The notes: generated by a model from the sequence alone, not told the origin. DNA of 64,000 nucleotides from DASQPR01 sp963797605 (GCA_963797605.1 CAWCPX010000017.1:620001-684000), one strand, 5' to 3'; positions 39,752 to 50,816 are shown, counted from the first letter of the stretch. Numbers and translations: made by a program.

Positions 39752-40030
39752 GATGGCTTCGAGCGATAGGGACAAAGCGGCGTCCAGCAAACACAAACGG
39801 GCCGAAGGCGCCGTCGGCGACCCCTGCAGGCCGTCTCGACACAGATCGCCGCTGCCGGCGACCAACTGCCGCAAAAAGCGACCTGCACAAACAACGTGCA
39901 GCCGCAACTCCGTACAACTACCGAATGCGCAACGGAAAATAAACCGCGCTGTTAGGCAAGATTGGCCACAAAGTCACCACGCGCCCTCGAATCACGTCCG
40001 GCCCGCAGTGGGCCGGCAAGGGGAGCGAAG

Positions 40031-41148
40031 ATGGGAAGTACCGTCAATGTCCGTCGCGCTTGATCGTCATCGAGCAGACCGATCGCCAACAGGCCGCCGA
40101 TTCGGCCAGCGCCGAGGATGAATCCGACGTCTCCGCGCTGATCGCGCGGCTGACCGCCGAGGTCAACCAGGTCGCCTGCGAGAAGACCAAATCGATCCAG
40201 CAGATCACCAACCAGATGAAGATGCTGGCGCTGAACGCGCTGATCGAAAGTTCGCGCGCCGGCGCGCAGGGCGCCGGCTTTGCCGTGGTGGCGCAGGAAG
40301 TGCGCAACGTCGGCCAGCAGGTCGAGACCATCGCCCGCGAGCTGGAAAGCCAGCTCACCAACCGCACCGGCAATCTGATGAGCTCGATCTCGCGCATGAC
40401 CGACCGGTCGCGCGGCGAGCGCATGGTGGACCTGTCGCTCAATGCCATCGAACTGATCGACCGCAATCTCTATGAGCGAACCTGCGACGTGCGCTGGTGG
40501 GCGACCGATTCCGCCGTCGTCGATTGCGCCGCTGCGCCGGAAGCCGCCGCCGTCGCCCATGTGTCGGAGCGGCTCGCGGTGATCCTCGGCGCCTACACGG
40601 TGTATCTCGATCTCTGGCTCTGCGACCTCAACGGCAACGTGATCGCCAACGGCCGCGCCGACCGCTTTGACGTCGTCGGCCAGAACGTCGCCTCGACAAA
40701 ATGGTTTCGCGAGGCGCGCGGCCTGCGTTCCGGCGACGACTACGTCGCCGGCGACGTCGAAAGCCAGCCCTTGCTCGGCAATGCCCAGGTCGCGACCTAT
40801 TGCGCCAGCGTGCGCGCCGGCGGCAAGGCCAACGCCGCAACCGACCGGCGTGCTGGCGATCCATTTCGACTGGGAACCGCAGGCCCGCGCCATCGTGCAG
40901 GGCGTGCGCGTCGGCGCCGCCGACAAGGCGCGCGTGCTGCTGGTCGATTCCGAGTTTTCGGGTGATCGCGGCGTCCGACGGCCAGGGCATCCTCAGCGAA
41001 CGCGTGCCGTTGAACGTCAACGGACGACGCAGCGGCTTCTATCAGGACCGCTCCGGCGGACTGGTCGCGTTCCACGCCACGCCCGGCTACGAGACCTACA
41101 AGGGCCTCGGCTGGTACGGCGTGATCAACGACGGCGAGCGCCGGTTAA
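40031..41148 (+). CDS. Chemoreceptor-like protein: MCP signalling tip followed by a Cache/PDC-like sensor domain, frameshifted
   Basis: About 372 residues. The N-terminal part holds half of an MCP signalling hairpin: QITNQMKMLALNALIESSRAGAQGAGFAVVAQEVRNVG (compare the usual NLLALNAAIEAARAGE). The C-terminal half (about residues 130-360) resembles an extracellular-type Cache fold: VYLDLWLCDLNGNVIANGR, NVASTKWFREAR, GVLAIHFDWEPQA and GLGWYGVINDGE. No membrane helix is seen, so this would be a soluble receptor with domains in reversed order. Indels lie near 40,050, 40,845 and 40,962. Its ligand and partners are unknown. Confidence 0.75.
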
Positions 41149-41154
41149 TGCCGC

Positions 41155-41876
41155 TCAGCAGCCCATCTGGTCGGCGATGCCGCCAAAATCCTTGGCGACG
41201 ACGTCCCAGTCGCCCCTCGCCTCGAAATCGTATTTCTGGTGCGGGCCGTATTCGGTCGGCCGCGGCGACGAAGGCGGTCTTGAGGCCGAGTTTTTGCGCG
41301 GCCTTGAGATCGTTGTTGTGGGCGGCGCACATCATCACCTGCTCCGGCTTCAGGCACAGCAGCTTTGCGGCGCCGAGATAGGTTTCCGGATCGGGCTTGT
41401 AGTGCTCGAACAGTTCCGCCGACATCACCAGATCCCACGGCAGGCCGGCGAATTTCGCCATGTTGGTCAGAGCGCGACGTTGCCGTTGGAGAGCGGCGAG
41501 ATGATGTATTTGGTCTTCAGCCGCGTCAGGCCCGGCGACGCTGTCCGGCCAGGCGTGCAGGCGATGCCAGCCCATGGTCAGGTGATGCAGGTCGGCTTCG
41601 TTCAGGCCCTTGAATCGAAAACTGCGCGACCAGTTTTTCCAGCGACTGCCGATGCAGCGTGTCGAGGATCATGTAGCCGCGCTCGGGATGCTTGCGCACC
41701 TCGTCCATCGAGGCGGAATAGACCGCGCGCCAGCCGTCGACCAGCGCGGTCCAGTCGGCCTTGATGCCTGACGTCTCCGACCATTTGGTGAAATCGTTGA
41801 TCAGGCTGGTGCGCCAGTCGACGCAGGTGCCGAACACATCGAACACCAGCGCCTTCACCCCGGAAATATCAGACAT
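41155..41876 (-). CDS. HAD-family haloacid dehalogenase type II, frameshifted
   Basis: About 240 residues starting MSDISGVKALVFDVFGTCVDWRTSL, whose first Asp is the HAD nucleophile. Later parts are DWTALVDGWRAVYSASMDEVR, MSAELFEHYKPDPETYLGAAKLL (Lys motif) and MMCAAHNNDLKAAQKLGLKTAFV (Asp motif). The type II haloacid dehalogenase layout removes halogen from 2-haloalkanoates, but many members act on unknown substrates. Breaks lie near 41,620, 41,540, 41,470 and 41,258. It starts 2 bases after the GNAT stop, so the two are coupled. Confidence 0.82.
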
Positions 41877-41878
41877 GT

Positions 41879-42376
41879 TCACTCCCGTTTTTTTTGTTGT
41901 TGTTTTTGAGCGATGCGACGCTTCCAGAAAGATCTTGCCGATACTGCATGAACCCGGAATCGTCGGCGACCTGGTCGTAGAGGATCCTCGCCTGCGCATT
42001 GGTGGTCTGCGTCAGCCAGTGCACGCGGCTGGCGCCGGCCTCTTTGGCCTTCGCATAGACGGCTTCGATCAGCGCCCGGCCGAGCCCGAGCCCGCGCGCG
42101 CTGTCGGTCGACGAACAGGTCCTGCAGATAGCAGTAATTGCCGACCGTCCAGCTCGAGCGGTGAAACAGGTATTGCACGATGCCGGTCAGCTTGCCGTCG
42201 ACGTAGGCGCCGAGCAGGAACATCGGCTCGTCAGGATCGTGAAACCGCTGCCACGCGACATCGCTGGCGCCGGGCGCCAGGGTTGCCTTGTAGAAAGCGA
42301 GATAGCCGTTCCACAGCGGCTCCCATGCCGCCCGCTCGTCCTTGCCGACGGGGCGAATGACGACGTTGGCGGGCAT
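41879..42376 (-). CDS. GNAT-family N-acetyltransferase, frameshifted
   Basis: About 165 residues: MPANVVIRPVGKDERAAWEPLWNGYLAFY, FHDPDEPMFLLGAYVDGKLTGIVQYLFH, NYCYLQDLFVD, then in another frame the acetyl-CoA loop region GLGLGRALIEAVY and WLTQTTNAQARILYD. The order is that of small GNAT acyltransferases. The acceptor is unknown. Indels lie near 42,110, 41,990 and 41,935. A Gln/Lys-rich tail ends at the stop beside the dehalogenase gene. Confidence 0.78.
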   Translation of the reverse strand: MPANVVIRPVGKDERAAWEPLWNGYLAFYKATLAPGASDVAWQRFHDPDEPMFLLGAYVDGKLTGIVQYLFHRSSWTVGNYCYLQDLFVDRQRARARARPGADRSRLCEGQRGRRQPRALADADHQCAGEDPLRPGRRRFRVHAVSARSFWKRRIAQKQQQKKRE

Positions 42377-42397
42377 GGCTATCACTTGGCTCCACCC

Positions 42398-43396
42398 TCA
42401 ATCCAGGTGGAACTTGTCGAGCTGGCGGTGCTCGGCCTTGATGTAGCGGACGGTGCCGGTGACCGAGCGCATCACGACGGTTTCGGTCTCGATCACGTCC
42501 TTGCGGAACTTGACGCCCGACAGCAGCGAGCCGGTCGTGACGCCGGTGGCGGCGAACAGGCAGTCGCCCTTCGCCATGTCCTCGATGCCGTAGATGAACT
42601 TCGGATCTTTCACGCCCATCTTGTGGGCGCGCTCGCGCTTCTCCTCGCTGTCGAGGATCAGCCGGCATTGCATCTGGCCGCCGATGCAGCGCAGCGCCGC
42701 TGCCGCCAGCACGCCCTCGGGCGCGCCGCCGGTGCCGATATACATGTCGACGCCGGTATTATCGGGGTCGGCGCAATGGATCACGCCGGCCACGTCACCG
42801 TCGGTGATGAGGCGCACCGCAGCGCCGGTGCCGCGGACGCCCGAGATGATGTCGGCGTGGCGCGGGCGGTCGAGCACCAGCACGGTGATCGCGGAAGCGT
42901 CGACGCCCTTGGCCTTGGCGAGCCGGCGAACGTTGTCGGCGGGCGACGCGTCGAGCTCGACCACGCCCTTCTTGTAGCCCGGACCGACCGCGATCTTCTG
43001 CATGTAGACGTCGGGCGCATGCAGCAGCGTGCCGCCATCGGCCATCGCCATGGTCGCGATCGCGCCCGGCATGTTCTTGGCGCACAGCGTGGTGCCTTCG
43101 AGCGGATCGACGGCGATATCGACCTGCGGGCCGGCGTTGAGGCCGACCTTCTCGCCGATGAACAGCATCGGCGCCTCGTCGCGCTCGCCCTCGCCGATCA
43201 CGATGGTGCCTTCGATCGGCAGCTTGTTGAGTTCGCGGCGCATCGCGTCGACCGCGGCCTGGTCGGCGGCCTTTTCCTGGCCGTGGCCGCGCAGCCGCGC
43301 CGCCGATACTGCCGCGCGCTCCGTCACCCGCACGATTTCGAGCGTCAGGATGCGCTCGAGCAACAGCTGCGGCGGAACGGAAATATGGGTGGACAT
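42398..43396 (-). CDS. glpX: Class II fructose-1,6-bisphosphatase
   Basis: The intact 332-residue frame matches GlpX: VTERAAVSAARLRGHGQEKAADQAAVDAMR, GTIVIGEGERDEAPMLFIGE, DIAVDPLEGTTLCA (metal-binding Asp-Pro-x-Asp/Glu type motif), ADPDNTGVDMYIGTGGAPEGVLAAAAL and TGVTTGSLL. It hydrolyses fructose 1,6-bisphosphate in gluconeogenesis or the Calvin cycle. In Nitrobacteraceae it commonly follows hom, as here (79 bases). The start is ATG at 43396. Confidence 0.95.
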   Translation of the reverse strand: MSTHISVPPQLLLERILTLEIVRVTERAAVSAARLRGHGQEKAADQAAVDAMRRELNKLPIEGTIVIGEGERDEAPMLFIGEKVGLNAGPQVDIAVDPLEGTTLCAKNMPGAIATMAMADGGTLLHAPDVYMQKIAVGPGYKKGVVELDASPADNVRRLAKAKGVDASAITVLVLDRPRHADIISGVRGTGAAVRLITDGDVAGVIHCADPDNTGVDMYIGTGGAPEGVLAAAALRCIGGQMQCRLILDSEEKRERAHKMGVKDPKFIYGIEDMAKGDCLFAATGVTTGSLLSGVKFRKDVIETETVVMRSVTGTVRYIKAEHRQLDKFHLD

Positions 43397-43475
43397 CTCG
43401 GCAACTCCCTTAGAGTTTCGTGGCGGACCCGATGGGCCGCAATCAATCCTTCGGCGCGTCCCGTCTCGGAACCCG

Positions 43476-44795
43476 CTAGTTCTTTTCGATCCGTATCACC
43501 TGCGGCCGGCCGCAGATCACCTTGTCGCGCTGCACCGCTTCGAGCGCGCGATAGACCGCGTCCTCGGAGGTCGCGTAGGTAATCAGAATGACCGGAACCG
43601 GTGAAGCCTTCTTCGCGGCGTCCGTCGCGTCGACGCCATCGGGATGGCGCTGCATGACCGACTCCAGTGAAATCTTCTCTTTCGCCAGACGCGTGGCGAT
43701 CTTGGCAACCGTGCCGGGAAGATCGCGCGCCATCAGGCGGATGTAATAGCCGCCCTCGTGGCGCTCCATCGGCGCCTTTTTGGTGTCGCGCAGCCGATCC
43801 ACCGGACGCCCGAACGGTTTGGCGCGAATGCCGCGCGCGACGTCGGCGATATCGGCAACGACGGCGGATGCGGTGGCGGCACCGCCGGCGCCGGGGCCGA
43901 CCAGCGTGATCGGCGGGATGCCCTCGCCGTCGATGGTCACGGCATTGGTGACGCCCATCACCTGCGCGATCGAGGACGATTTCGGCACCATGGTCGGATG
44001 CACGCGCTGCTCGATGCCCTTGGCGGTCCGCACCGCGACGCCGAGCAGTTTGACGCGATAGCCAAGCTCGTCCGCGGCGCGCAGATCTTCCGGCGCGATC
44101 GAGGAGATGCCTTCGACATAGACCGCGCTCTGCGCCACCTTGGTGCCGAAGGCGAGGCTCGCCAGGATCGCCAGCTTCTGCGCGGTGTCGTGGCCGTCGA
44201 CATCGAACGACGGATTGGCTTCGGCATAGCCGAGGCGCTGCGCGTCCTTCAGGCATTCGGCGAACGACAGGCCCTCCTGCTCCATCCGGGTCAGGATGTA
44301 GTTGCAGGTGCCGTTGAGGATGCCGTAGACGCGATTGACGCCGGTTCCGGCGAGCCCTTCGCGCAGCGTCTTGATGACGGGATGGCCGCGCCAACCGCCG
44401 CCTCGAAATTCAGGGCGCCGCCATGCTTCTCGGCCGCCTTCGCCAGCCGCAGGCCGTGCTTGGCGATCAGCGCCTTGTTGGCGGTCACCACCGACTTGCC
44501 GGACTTCAGCGCGGCCTCGATCGCCGACAGCGCCGGTTCGCCGGAACCGCCCATCAGTTCGACGAAGCAATCGATGCGGGGATCGGTGGCCAGCGCCAGC
44601 GGGCTGTTGACCCAGTCGATGCCGCGCAAGATCGAGCGAGCGCTTTTTCACTTTCGAACGTGCGGTGACGGCGACCACGCGGATGCCGCGGCCGCTGCGC
44701 GCCGACAGCGTTCTCGCCTGCTCTTCGATAGTGCGGACGACTGCGGCGCCAACCGTGCCGAGCCCCGCTATGCCCACTCTCAGGGGTGCGACCAT
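43476..44795 (-). CDS. hom: Homoserine dehydrogenase, frameshifted
   Basis: About 440 residues with three domains. The NAD(P) fold has VGIAGLGTVGAAVVRTI and VVTANKALIAKHG; the catalytic part has GILNGTCNYILTRMEQEGLSF, LGYAEANPSFDVDGHDTAQKLAILA; the C-terminal ACT domain (YYIRLMARDLPGTVAKIAT) gives threonine feedback. It reduces aspartate semialdehyde to homoserine for threonine and methionine. Breaks lie near 44,640 and 44,395. It follows the aminotransferase by 24 bases. Confidence 0.93.
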   Translation of the reverse strand: MVAPLRVGIAGLGTVGAAVVRTIEEQARTLSARSGRGIRVVAVTARSKVKKRSLDLARHRLGQQPAGAGHRSPHRLLRRTDGRFRRTGAVGDRGRAEVRQVGGDRQQGADRQARPAAGEGGREAWRRPEFRGGGWRGHPVIKTLREGLAGTGVNRVYGILNGTCNYILTRMEQEGLSFAECLKDAQRLGYAEANPSFDVDGHDTAQKLAILASLAFGTKVAQSAVYVEGISSIAPEDLRAADELGYRVKLLGVAVRTAKGIEQRVHPTMVPKSSSIAQVMGVTNAVTIDGEGIPPITLVGPGAGGAATASAVVADIADVARGIRAKPFGRPVDRLRDTKKAPMERHEGGYYIRLMARDLPGTVAKIATRLAKEKISLESVMQRHPDGVDATDAAKKASPVPVILITYATSEDAVYRALEAVQRDKVICGRPQVIRIEKN

Positions 44796-44819
44796 GACTT
44801 AAAGAACCTGCTGAAGGAA

Positions 44820-46041
44820 TTAGCGCCGATTGGCGAGAGGAACCACGTTGTGCAACGTTTCAATGCCGCTTTCAAGGAAGCGGCGCACGCCGCGCGCGGC
44901 CTGGCGGATACGCTGCTCGTTTTCCACCATGGCGATGCGGACATAGCCCTCGCCATGCTCGCCGAAGGCGACGCCCGGCGAAACCACGACGCCGGATTTC
45001 TCCACCATCAGGGTCGCGAACTGCATGCTGCCGACCTCCTGGAAGGCCTTCGGCAGCGGCGCCCAGGCGAACATCGAGGCCTGCGGCGGCGGGATGTCCC
45101 AGCCGGCCCGGCCAAAACACTCCACCAGCGCGTCGCGGCGCTTGCGGTAGGTGTCGCGCATTTCCTTGATGCAATCGTCCGGCCCGTTCAGCGCCGCGGT
45201 CGCCGCCACCTGGACCGGCGTGAACGCGCCATAGTCGAGGTAGGATTTCACCCGCGCCAGTGCGGCGATGATCCGCTCGTTGCCGACGGCAAATCCCATG
45301 CGCCAGCCCGCCATCGAGAACGTCTTCGACATCGAGGTGAATTCGACGGTGACGTCGATCGCGCCGGGAACCTCGCAGCACCGAGGGCGGCGGATTCTTG
45401 TCGTCGAAATAGACTTCGGCGTAGGCCAGATCCGACAGGATGAAGATCTCGTGCTTCTTCGCGAACGCCACCAGATCCTTGTAGAAATCGAGATCGGCGA
45501 CATAGGCGGTCGGATTGGAAGGATAGCAGACGATCAGCGCGATCGGCTTCGGGATCGAATGGATGATCGCGCGCTCCACCGCCTCGAAGAATTGCGGCGT
45601 CGGTTCCGACGGCACCGAGCGGATCACGCCGCCCGCCATCAGGAAACCGAAGGCGTGGATCGGATAGCTCGGATTGGGGCACAGCACGACGTCGCCGGGC
45701 GCGGTGATCGCCTGCGCGACGTTGGCAAAACCTTCCTTGGAACCCAGCGTCGCCACGATCTGGGTTTCCGGATTGAGTTTGACGCCGAAGCGGCGCGCGT
45801 AATAGGCCGCCTGCGCCTTGCGAAGACCGGTGATGCCGCGCGAGGCCGAATAGCGGTCGGTCCGCGGCTTGCCCAGCGTTTCCTTCAGCTTCTCGATCAC
45901 ATGCGGCGGCGTCGGCAGATCCGGATTGCCCATGCCGAGGTCGATGATATCGGCGCCGGCGTTCCGCGCGGCCGCCTTGGCCCGGTTGACCTGTTCGAAC
46001 ACGTAAGGCGGCAGACGGCGGATACGATAAAAATCTTCCAT
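44820..46041 (-). CDS. AlaC/LL-diaminopimelate-type aminotransferase, frameshifted
   Basis: About 406 residues of a class I PLP aminotransferase: IIDLGMGNPDLPTPPHVIEKL, DRYSASRGITGLRKA, LGSKEGFANVAQAI, CYPSNPTAYVADLDFY, and SMSKTFSMAGWRMGF, whose lysine binds PLP. It is close to AlaC and to proteins often labelled LL-diaminopimelate aminotransferase; alanine/glutamate transamination is the safer inference. A single break near 45,383 joins NPPPSVL to EVPGAIDVTVEF. It begins the alaC-hom-glpX operon. Confidence 0.88.
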
Positions 46042-46295
46042 GGGACCCTTGCTCCGACAACCGGCGGGACAGAATCGGGGGAACCTTGGCGTTTCGAAAC
46101 CGAATTCGGCTTCGTCCAGAAGTCGCGCCCAATCAAGGGTTTAGAGCGAATTCAGGCGCAAGATCCCTAGGCCTGGACCCGCTATGCGGTTGAATTGGGC
46201 TCTTTTACCACGGCAGCCCCGCAGCGCCAGCTTCTATAGCGTGTTCAGGTGCGGATCGGCTGCTGTGGGAAAACGCGTCAAAACGCCGATCGGCG

Positions 46296-46590
46296 TCACT
46301 TTGTGCCGGTTTTTGGGGCAGCGGTCGTGGACGCCTGGCGGTCCCGCGCGGCAACCAGCTCTGCCTGGATTTTGGCCAGTTCGGCCGGCTTCATCGCCGC
46401 CTCTTCGCGATCCGGCGGCAGATCGTGGACCGGCATGTAGGCGCCGGCTTCCTTGGGACGCTGCGGGCGCATCGGACGGCAGGCCAACGCCGGGCAAATC
46501 GGCGATCTGCGTCGAGCAGCCGCCGATCGCCAGCGCCGACGCAAACAGCGCGGCCATCGACCACAGCCTTATCGTTCGATCCACCGGCAT
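46296..46590 (-). CDS. Small lipoprotein, frameshifted
   Basis: ATG at 46590 opens MPVDRTIRLWSMAALFASALAIGGCSTQIADLPGVGLP, with a lipobox (AIGGC) placing the lipidated cysteine at residue 25. After a break near 46,485 the frame continues PKEAGAYMPVHDLPPDREEAAMKPAELAKIQAELVAARDRQ to 46296. The roughly 97-residue product would be an inner- or outer-membrane lipoprotein. The function is unknown. Its upstream region (46591-46894) faces phaC. Confidence 0.75.
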
Positions 46591-46894
46591 CCGTCCGGAA
46601 GTCCCCTATCACCTGTCCCGCCGCTTGCATCGCGTTGGCAGCACATCGCAGACTTTGTCGGTCGCGCTGGTACGAGCCTTGCAGCGTCAAATCGTCCAGC
46701 CGTCCAATTCACCGCAACCGTTCAAACTATTGTCGCCCTGAAACGATTAAAGCCCAAAGAACAAATCCGAGCGGTGCGGCTTCAATGTGTCAGAACAGAG
46801 AAACTTTATCGCAGTGCAACAGGATTAACCCCACACCCCGCCGGCGCCAATCGGCGCGGTGACGAACCCGAAATGAAGTTATAGTGTCCCGATC
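46591..46894. other. Gene-free region between divergent lipoprotein and phaC genes
   Basis: The 304 bases hold no convincing ORF. It is where both promoters should lie. I see no clear -35/-10 pair, operator or hairpin to report. Confidence 0.5.
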
Positions 46895-48700
46895 ATGACT
46901 GAAGTTAACACCGAAACCCAGGCTCCGAAAGCATTCAACGCCGAAGCCTTCGCCATGAATATCGCAAAGGCGATGGAGACGAGCGGCCAGGCGCTGGCGG
47001 CCTATCTCAAGCCGCGCGAGAACGGCGAGCAAAGGACAAGCCGCCGAACGAAATCGGCGAGGTCATCAAGACCTTCTCTACGGTCGCCGAATACTGGCTG
47101 TCCGACCAGGACCGCGCCTCCGATCTCCAGACCAAGATGGGCAAGGCCTATCTCGATCTCTGGGGTTCGACGGTGCGCCGCATGGCCGGCGAGGAGGCAA
47201 AGCCCGCGATCGAGCCATCGCCGCGCGACAAGCGTTTCAGGGATCCCGAGTGGCGGTCGAACCAGTTCTTCGATTTCGTGCTGCAGCTTTATCTGCTGAC
47301 CACGCAATGGGCGCAGGAACTGGTGAAGAACGCCGAAGGCATCGATCCGCACACCCGCAAGAAGGCCGAATTCTACGTCCAGCAGATCACCAACGCGATC
47401 GCGCCGTCGAATTTCGTCTTTACCAATCCCGAAGTGCTGCGCGAGACGCTGGCCTCGAACGGCGGCAACCTCGTTCGCGGCATGAAGATGCTGGCGGAAG
47501 ACATCGAGGCCGGGCACGGCACGCTGCGCATCCGCCAGTCCGATCCCGCCAACCTCGTCGTCGGCGTCAACATGGCGACGACGCCGGGCAAGGTGATCTA
47601 CCAGAACGATTTGATGCAGCTGATCCAGTATACGCCGACCACGGAAACCGTGCTGCGCACGCCGCTCCTGATCGTGCCGCCGTGGATCAACAAGTTCTAC
47701 ATTCTCGATCTCAAGCCGGAAAAATCCTACATCAAGTGGTGCGTCGATCAGGGCATCACCGTGTTCGTGATCTCCTGGGTCAATCCGGACAAGGAACTCG
47801 GCAAGAAGACGTTTGACGATTACATGAAGGAAGGCCCGCTGACCGCGATGGACGTGATCGAAAAGGTCACGGGCGAGATGAAGGTCCACACCGCCGGTTA
47901 TTGCGTCGGCGGCACCCTGCTCGCCTCGACGCTGGCGTGGCTCGCCGAAAAGCGGCGCCAGCGCGTGACCTCGGCGACGTTCTTTGCCGCGCAAGTCGAC
48001 TTCACCCATGCCGGCGATCTCTTGGTGTTCGTCGACGAGGACCAGATCGCAGCGCTCGAACGCGACATGCAGGCGTCCGGCGTGCTCGACGGCGGCAAGA
48101 TGGCGATGGCCTTCAACATGCTGCGTTCGAACGACCTGATCTGGTCTTACGTCGTCAGCAATTACCTGAAGGGACAGCCGCCCACCGCCTTCGACCTCCT
48201 GCACTGGAATTCCGACGCCACGCGGATGCCGGCGGCCAATCATTCGTTCTATCTGCGCAGCTGCTATCTGGAGAACCGGCTGTCGCCACGGCAGCATGGT
48301 GCTCGACAACACGCTGCTCGACCTCTCGAAGGTCAAGGTGCCCGTCTACAATCTGGCGACCCGCGAGGATCACATCGCGCCCGCCGAATCCGTGCTCTAC
48401 GGTTCGCAATTCTTCGGCGGCCCGGTCAAATACGTGTTGTCGGGCTCGGGCCATATCGCGGGGGTGGTCAACCCGCCGGCCGGCGGCAAGTACCAGTACT
48501 GGACCAACGACAACATCAAGGACATCAAGCTCGCCGACTGGCTCAAGGGCGCCACCGAGCACAAGGGATCGTGGTGGCCCGACTGGCTGCAATGGCTCGA
48601 CGGCCTCGACGCCGAGCGCGTGCCGGCGCGCGCCGCCGGCTGCGAGGCGATGCCGCCGATCGAGGATGCGCCCGGCAGTTACGTCCGGGTTCGCGCGTAG
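46895..48700 (+). CDS. phaC: Class I poly(3-hydroxyalkanoate) synthase, frameshifted
   Basis: About 601 residues. The catalytic triad is visible: Cys in the lipase-box-like GYCVGG (about residue 336), Asp in NLATREDHIAP and His in GSGHIAG. Other signatures are PSNFVFTNPEVLRETLASNGGNLVRGM and PPWINKFYILDL. It polymerises hydroxyacyl-CoA into storage granules. Breaks near 47,035 (after PRENGE) and 48,290 (before MVLDNTLLDLSKVKVP) split it. ATG at 46895. The stop is 70 bases before the MAPEG gene. Confidence 0.93.
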
Positions 48701-48770
48701 CGTCGCGCGGCGCAGTTGGCTATAACAACGCGTCCCGTGCCGGGATTCGAAATCAGTTGAGGGGGAACCT

Positions 48771-49164
48771 ATGACGCGTGAATTGTTCTGGCTGACTCTG
48801 ACCGTGATTTTGACCGGGTTGCTGTGGGTCCCCTACGTGCTCAATCGCTGTCAGATCCGCGGCCTCGGCGGCGCCATGGCCAACCCCTCGCGCAACGACA
48901 AGCCGCATGCGGAATGGGCCAATCGTCTGATGTTCGCGCATGACAATGCGATCGAGAATTTGATCATCTTCGCGCCGCTGGTGCTGATCCTCAACGCCGC
49001 TCGACTATTCGACCAAATGGACCGTGCTCGCCTGCGCGGTGTATTTCTGGGCCCGCGTCGCGCATCTGATCGTCTACACGCTGGGCCTGCCGGTGTTCCG
49101 CACGCTGGCCTTCACCGTCGGCTTCATCGCCCAGGCCGTGCTGGCGCTGGCGATCTTCAAGATC
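48771..49164 (+). CDS. MAPEG-family membrane protein, frameshifted
   Basis: About 131 residues with four hydrophobic helices: MTRELFWLTLTVILTGLLWVPYVLN, then NRLMFAHDNAIENLIIFAPLVLILNA, the MAPEG region with its conserved Glu-Asn. After a break near 49,003 come TKWTVLACAVYFWARVAHLIVYTLG and AFTVGFIAQAVLALAIFKIV. MAPEG proteins include glutathione-dependent transferases; the substrate is unknown. It follows phaC on the same strand and converges with a methyltransferase gene 8 bases away. Confidence 0.82.
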
Positions 49165-49171
49165 GTTTGAG

Positions 49172-49773
49172 ACGAACTCAGGCGGCCTTTTGGGCGACGA
49201 CAAACAGCATCGCAGCCTGCTTGTCGTCGAAGCCTTTGACTTCTCCGCTCTCGATCGACAGTGAACTCCAGCTCCCGGACTGCGCGTAAGTCGCACGCAG
49301 CCAGTCCGGCGATGGATAGTTGTAGTAGCGATCGAGCGTGTCGCGTCCGTCGATCGTCGCCGGTCTTGTAGCTGGCGTAGAAAAAGCCTTCGCGGCTTGA
49401 GCGCGCGCCGGATCAGCGCCAGAACATTCGCAAGCTGGTCACGGGGAACGTGAAGCAGACAGGCATTGGCCCAGACGCCGTCATAGGCCTCGACCTCGTC
49501 CAGCTCGTGAAACAACAGCGTCCCGACCGGACGGCCGAGACGCTGTGACGCCACCGCGGCCATTTCCGCCGACCCATCGGTCGGGCGGACATCGAATCCC
49601 TGCGCCAGCATCGCCGCGGTGTCCGCGCCGGCGCCGCATCCGAGTTCGAGGATTTTGGCGGCCGGCGGCAGCAGCGCCAGAAACGCGGTCAGCCGCGCCT
49701 GACGCGAGGTGATCGTGCGTTCCGCATAGGCTTGCGCGTAGCTGCTGTAGAATTGAAGCGTCTTCTCGTCCAC
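49172..49773 (-). CDS. Class I SAM-dependent methyltransferase, frameshifted
   Basis: About 200 residues: MDEKTLQFYSSYAQAYAER, motif I ILELGCGAGADTAAMLAQGFDV, a DGSAEMAAVASQRLG acidic motif, and YDGVWANACLLHVPRDQL, all typical of methyltransferase_11/25 proteins. Breaks near 49,395 and 49,365 precede the C-terminal strands, which end GFDDKQAAMLFVVAQKAA at 49172. The acceptor substrate cannot be inferred. It lies just downstream of argC. Confidence 0.82.
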
Positions 49774-49814
49774 AGCAGCCCCTCGTCACCCAATCAGCGC
49801 GGCCTGCTCCGCCC

Positions 49815-50805
49815 TTACGCGTCGGACAGGCCGAGCATCAGCCGCATGTTCTGCACCGCCGCGCCCGACGCGCCCTTGCCGAGATTGTCGAGCCGCGCAA
49901 CCAGAACCGCCTGCCGATGTTTCTCGCTGGCAAACACATAGAGCTCGAGCATGTTGGTCTCGTTGAGCGCTTCCGGCTCGAGCTTCCCGTTCTTGGTCGC
50001 GTCGCTGAGCGGCTTGACCGAGACGTATTTGCTGCCGGCATAGCGCTTCGCCAGCGCCGCATGAAGGGCGGCGCCATCGGGCTTGCCCGGCAGCGTGTCG
50101 AGATGCAACGGCACCGACACCAGCATGCCCTGCCGGTAGTTGCCGACCGACGGCACGAAGATCGGCCGCCGCGTCAGATGCGAGTAAAGCTGCGTCTCCG
50201 GCAAATGCTTGTGCTCAAAGCCGAGACCGTAGAGTTCGAAGGAAGGCGCGGTGCCGTCTTCGAAACTCGCGATCATGGTCTTGCCGCCACCGGAATAGCC
50301 GCTCACCGCATTGATGGTGATGGGATAGTCCGCCGGCACCAGGCCGGCATCGACCAGCGGCCGCAGCAGCGCGATCGCGCCGGTCGGATAGCAGCCGGGG
50401 TTCGAGACTTTTCGCGCCGCGCGGATCTTGTCGGCCTGATCGGCCGTGAGTTCCGGAAAACCATAGGTCCAGTCGCTGGCGACCCGAAACGCGGTCGAGG
50501 CGTCCAGCACCTTGGGCGCCGAAGCGCCCATGCTGTCGATCAGCTTCGACCGTCTCCTTGGCGGCCTCATCCGGCAGGCAGAGGATCACGAGATCGACCT
50601 CCTCCATCAGCGCCCGCTTGGCGGCCGGATCCTTGCGCTTTTCGTCGGCGATGCTGGCGACCGTGACGTCGTTCTGCCCGCTAAGCCGTTCGGCAATGCC
50701 GAGGCCGGTCGTTCCGGAGCCGCCATCGACGAACACGGCGGGCTTCGCCGGAAGCGCCGATGGTCGGGCCTGGCCTTTCGGCTGCTTGGTGTCGGTGATG
50801 GTCAT
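49815..50805 (-). CDS. argC: N-acetyl-gamma-glutamyl-phosphate reductase (short type), frameshifted
   Basis: About 330 residues: VFVDGGSGTTGLGIAERL (NADP fold), ILCLPDEAAKETV, then after a break near 50,547 VLDASTAFRVASDWTYGFPEL, the catalytic-Cys motif VSNPGCYPTGAIALLRPL, and SGYSGGGKTMI, HKHLPE. It reduces N-acetylglutamyl phosphate in arginine synthesis. The length and SGYSGGGK motif fit the type 2 ArgC group. ATG at 50805 is 12 bases after the PaiB-like stop, so the two genes are linked. Confidence 0.92.
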
Positions 50806-50816
50806 GGCGCGTTCCT

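Noticed and set aside
39555..39917. Minus-strand ORF overlapping the recJ start
   Set aside because: Its lower part is recJ in another frame. The remainder is intergenic without a ribosome-binding site.
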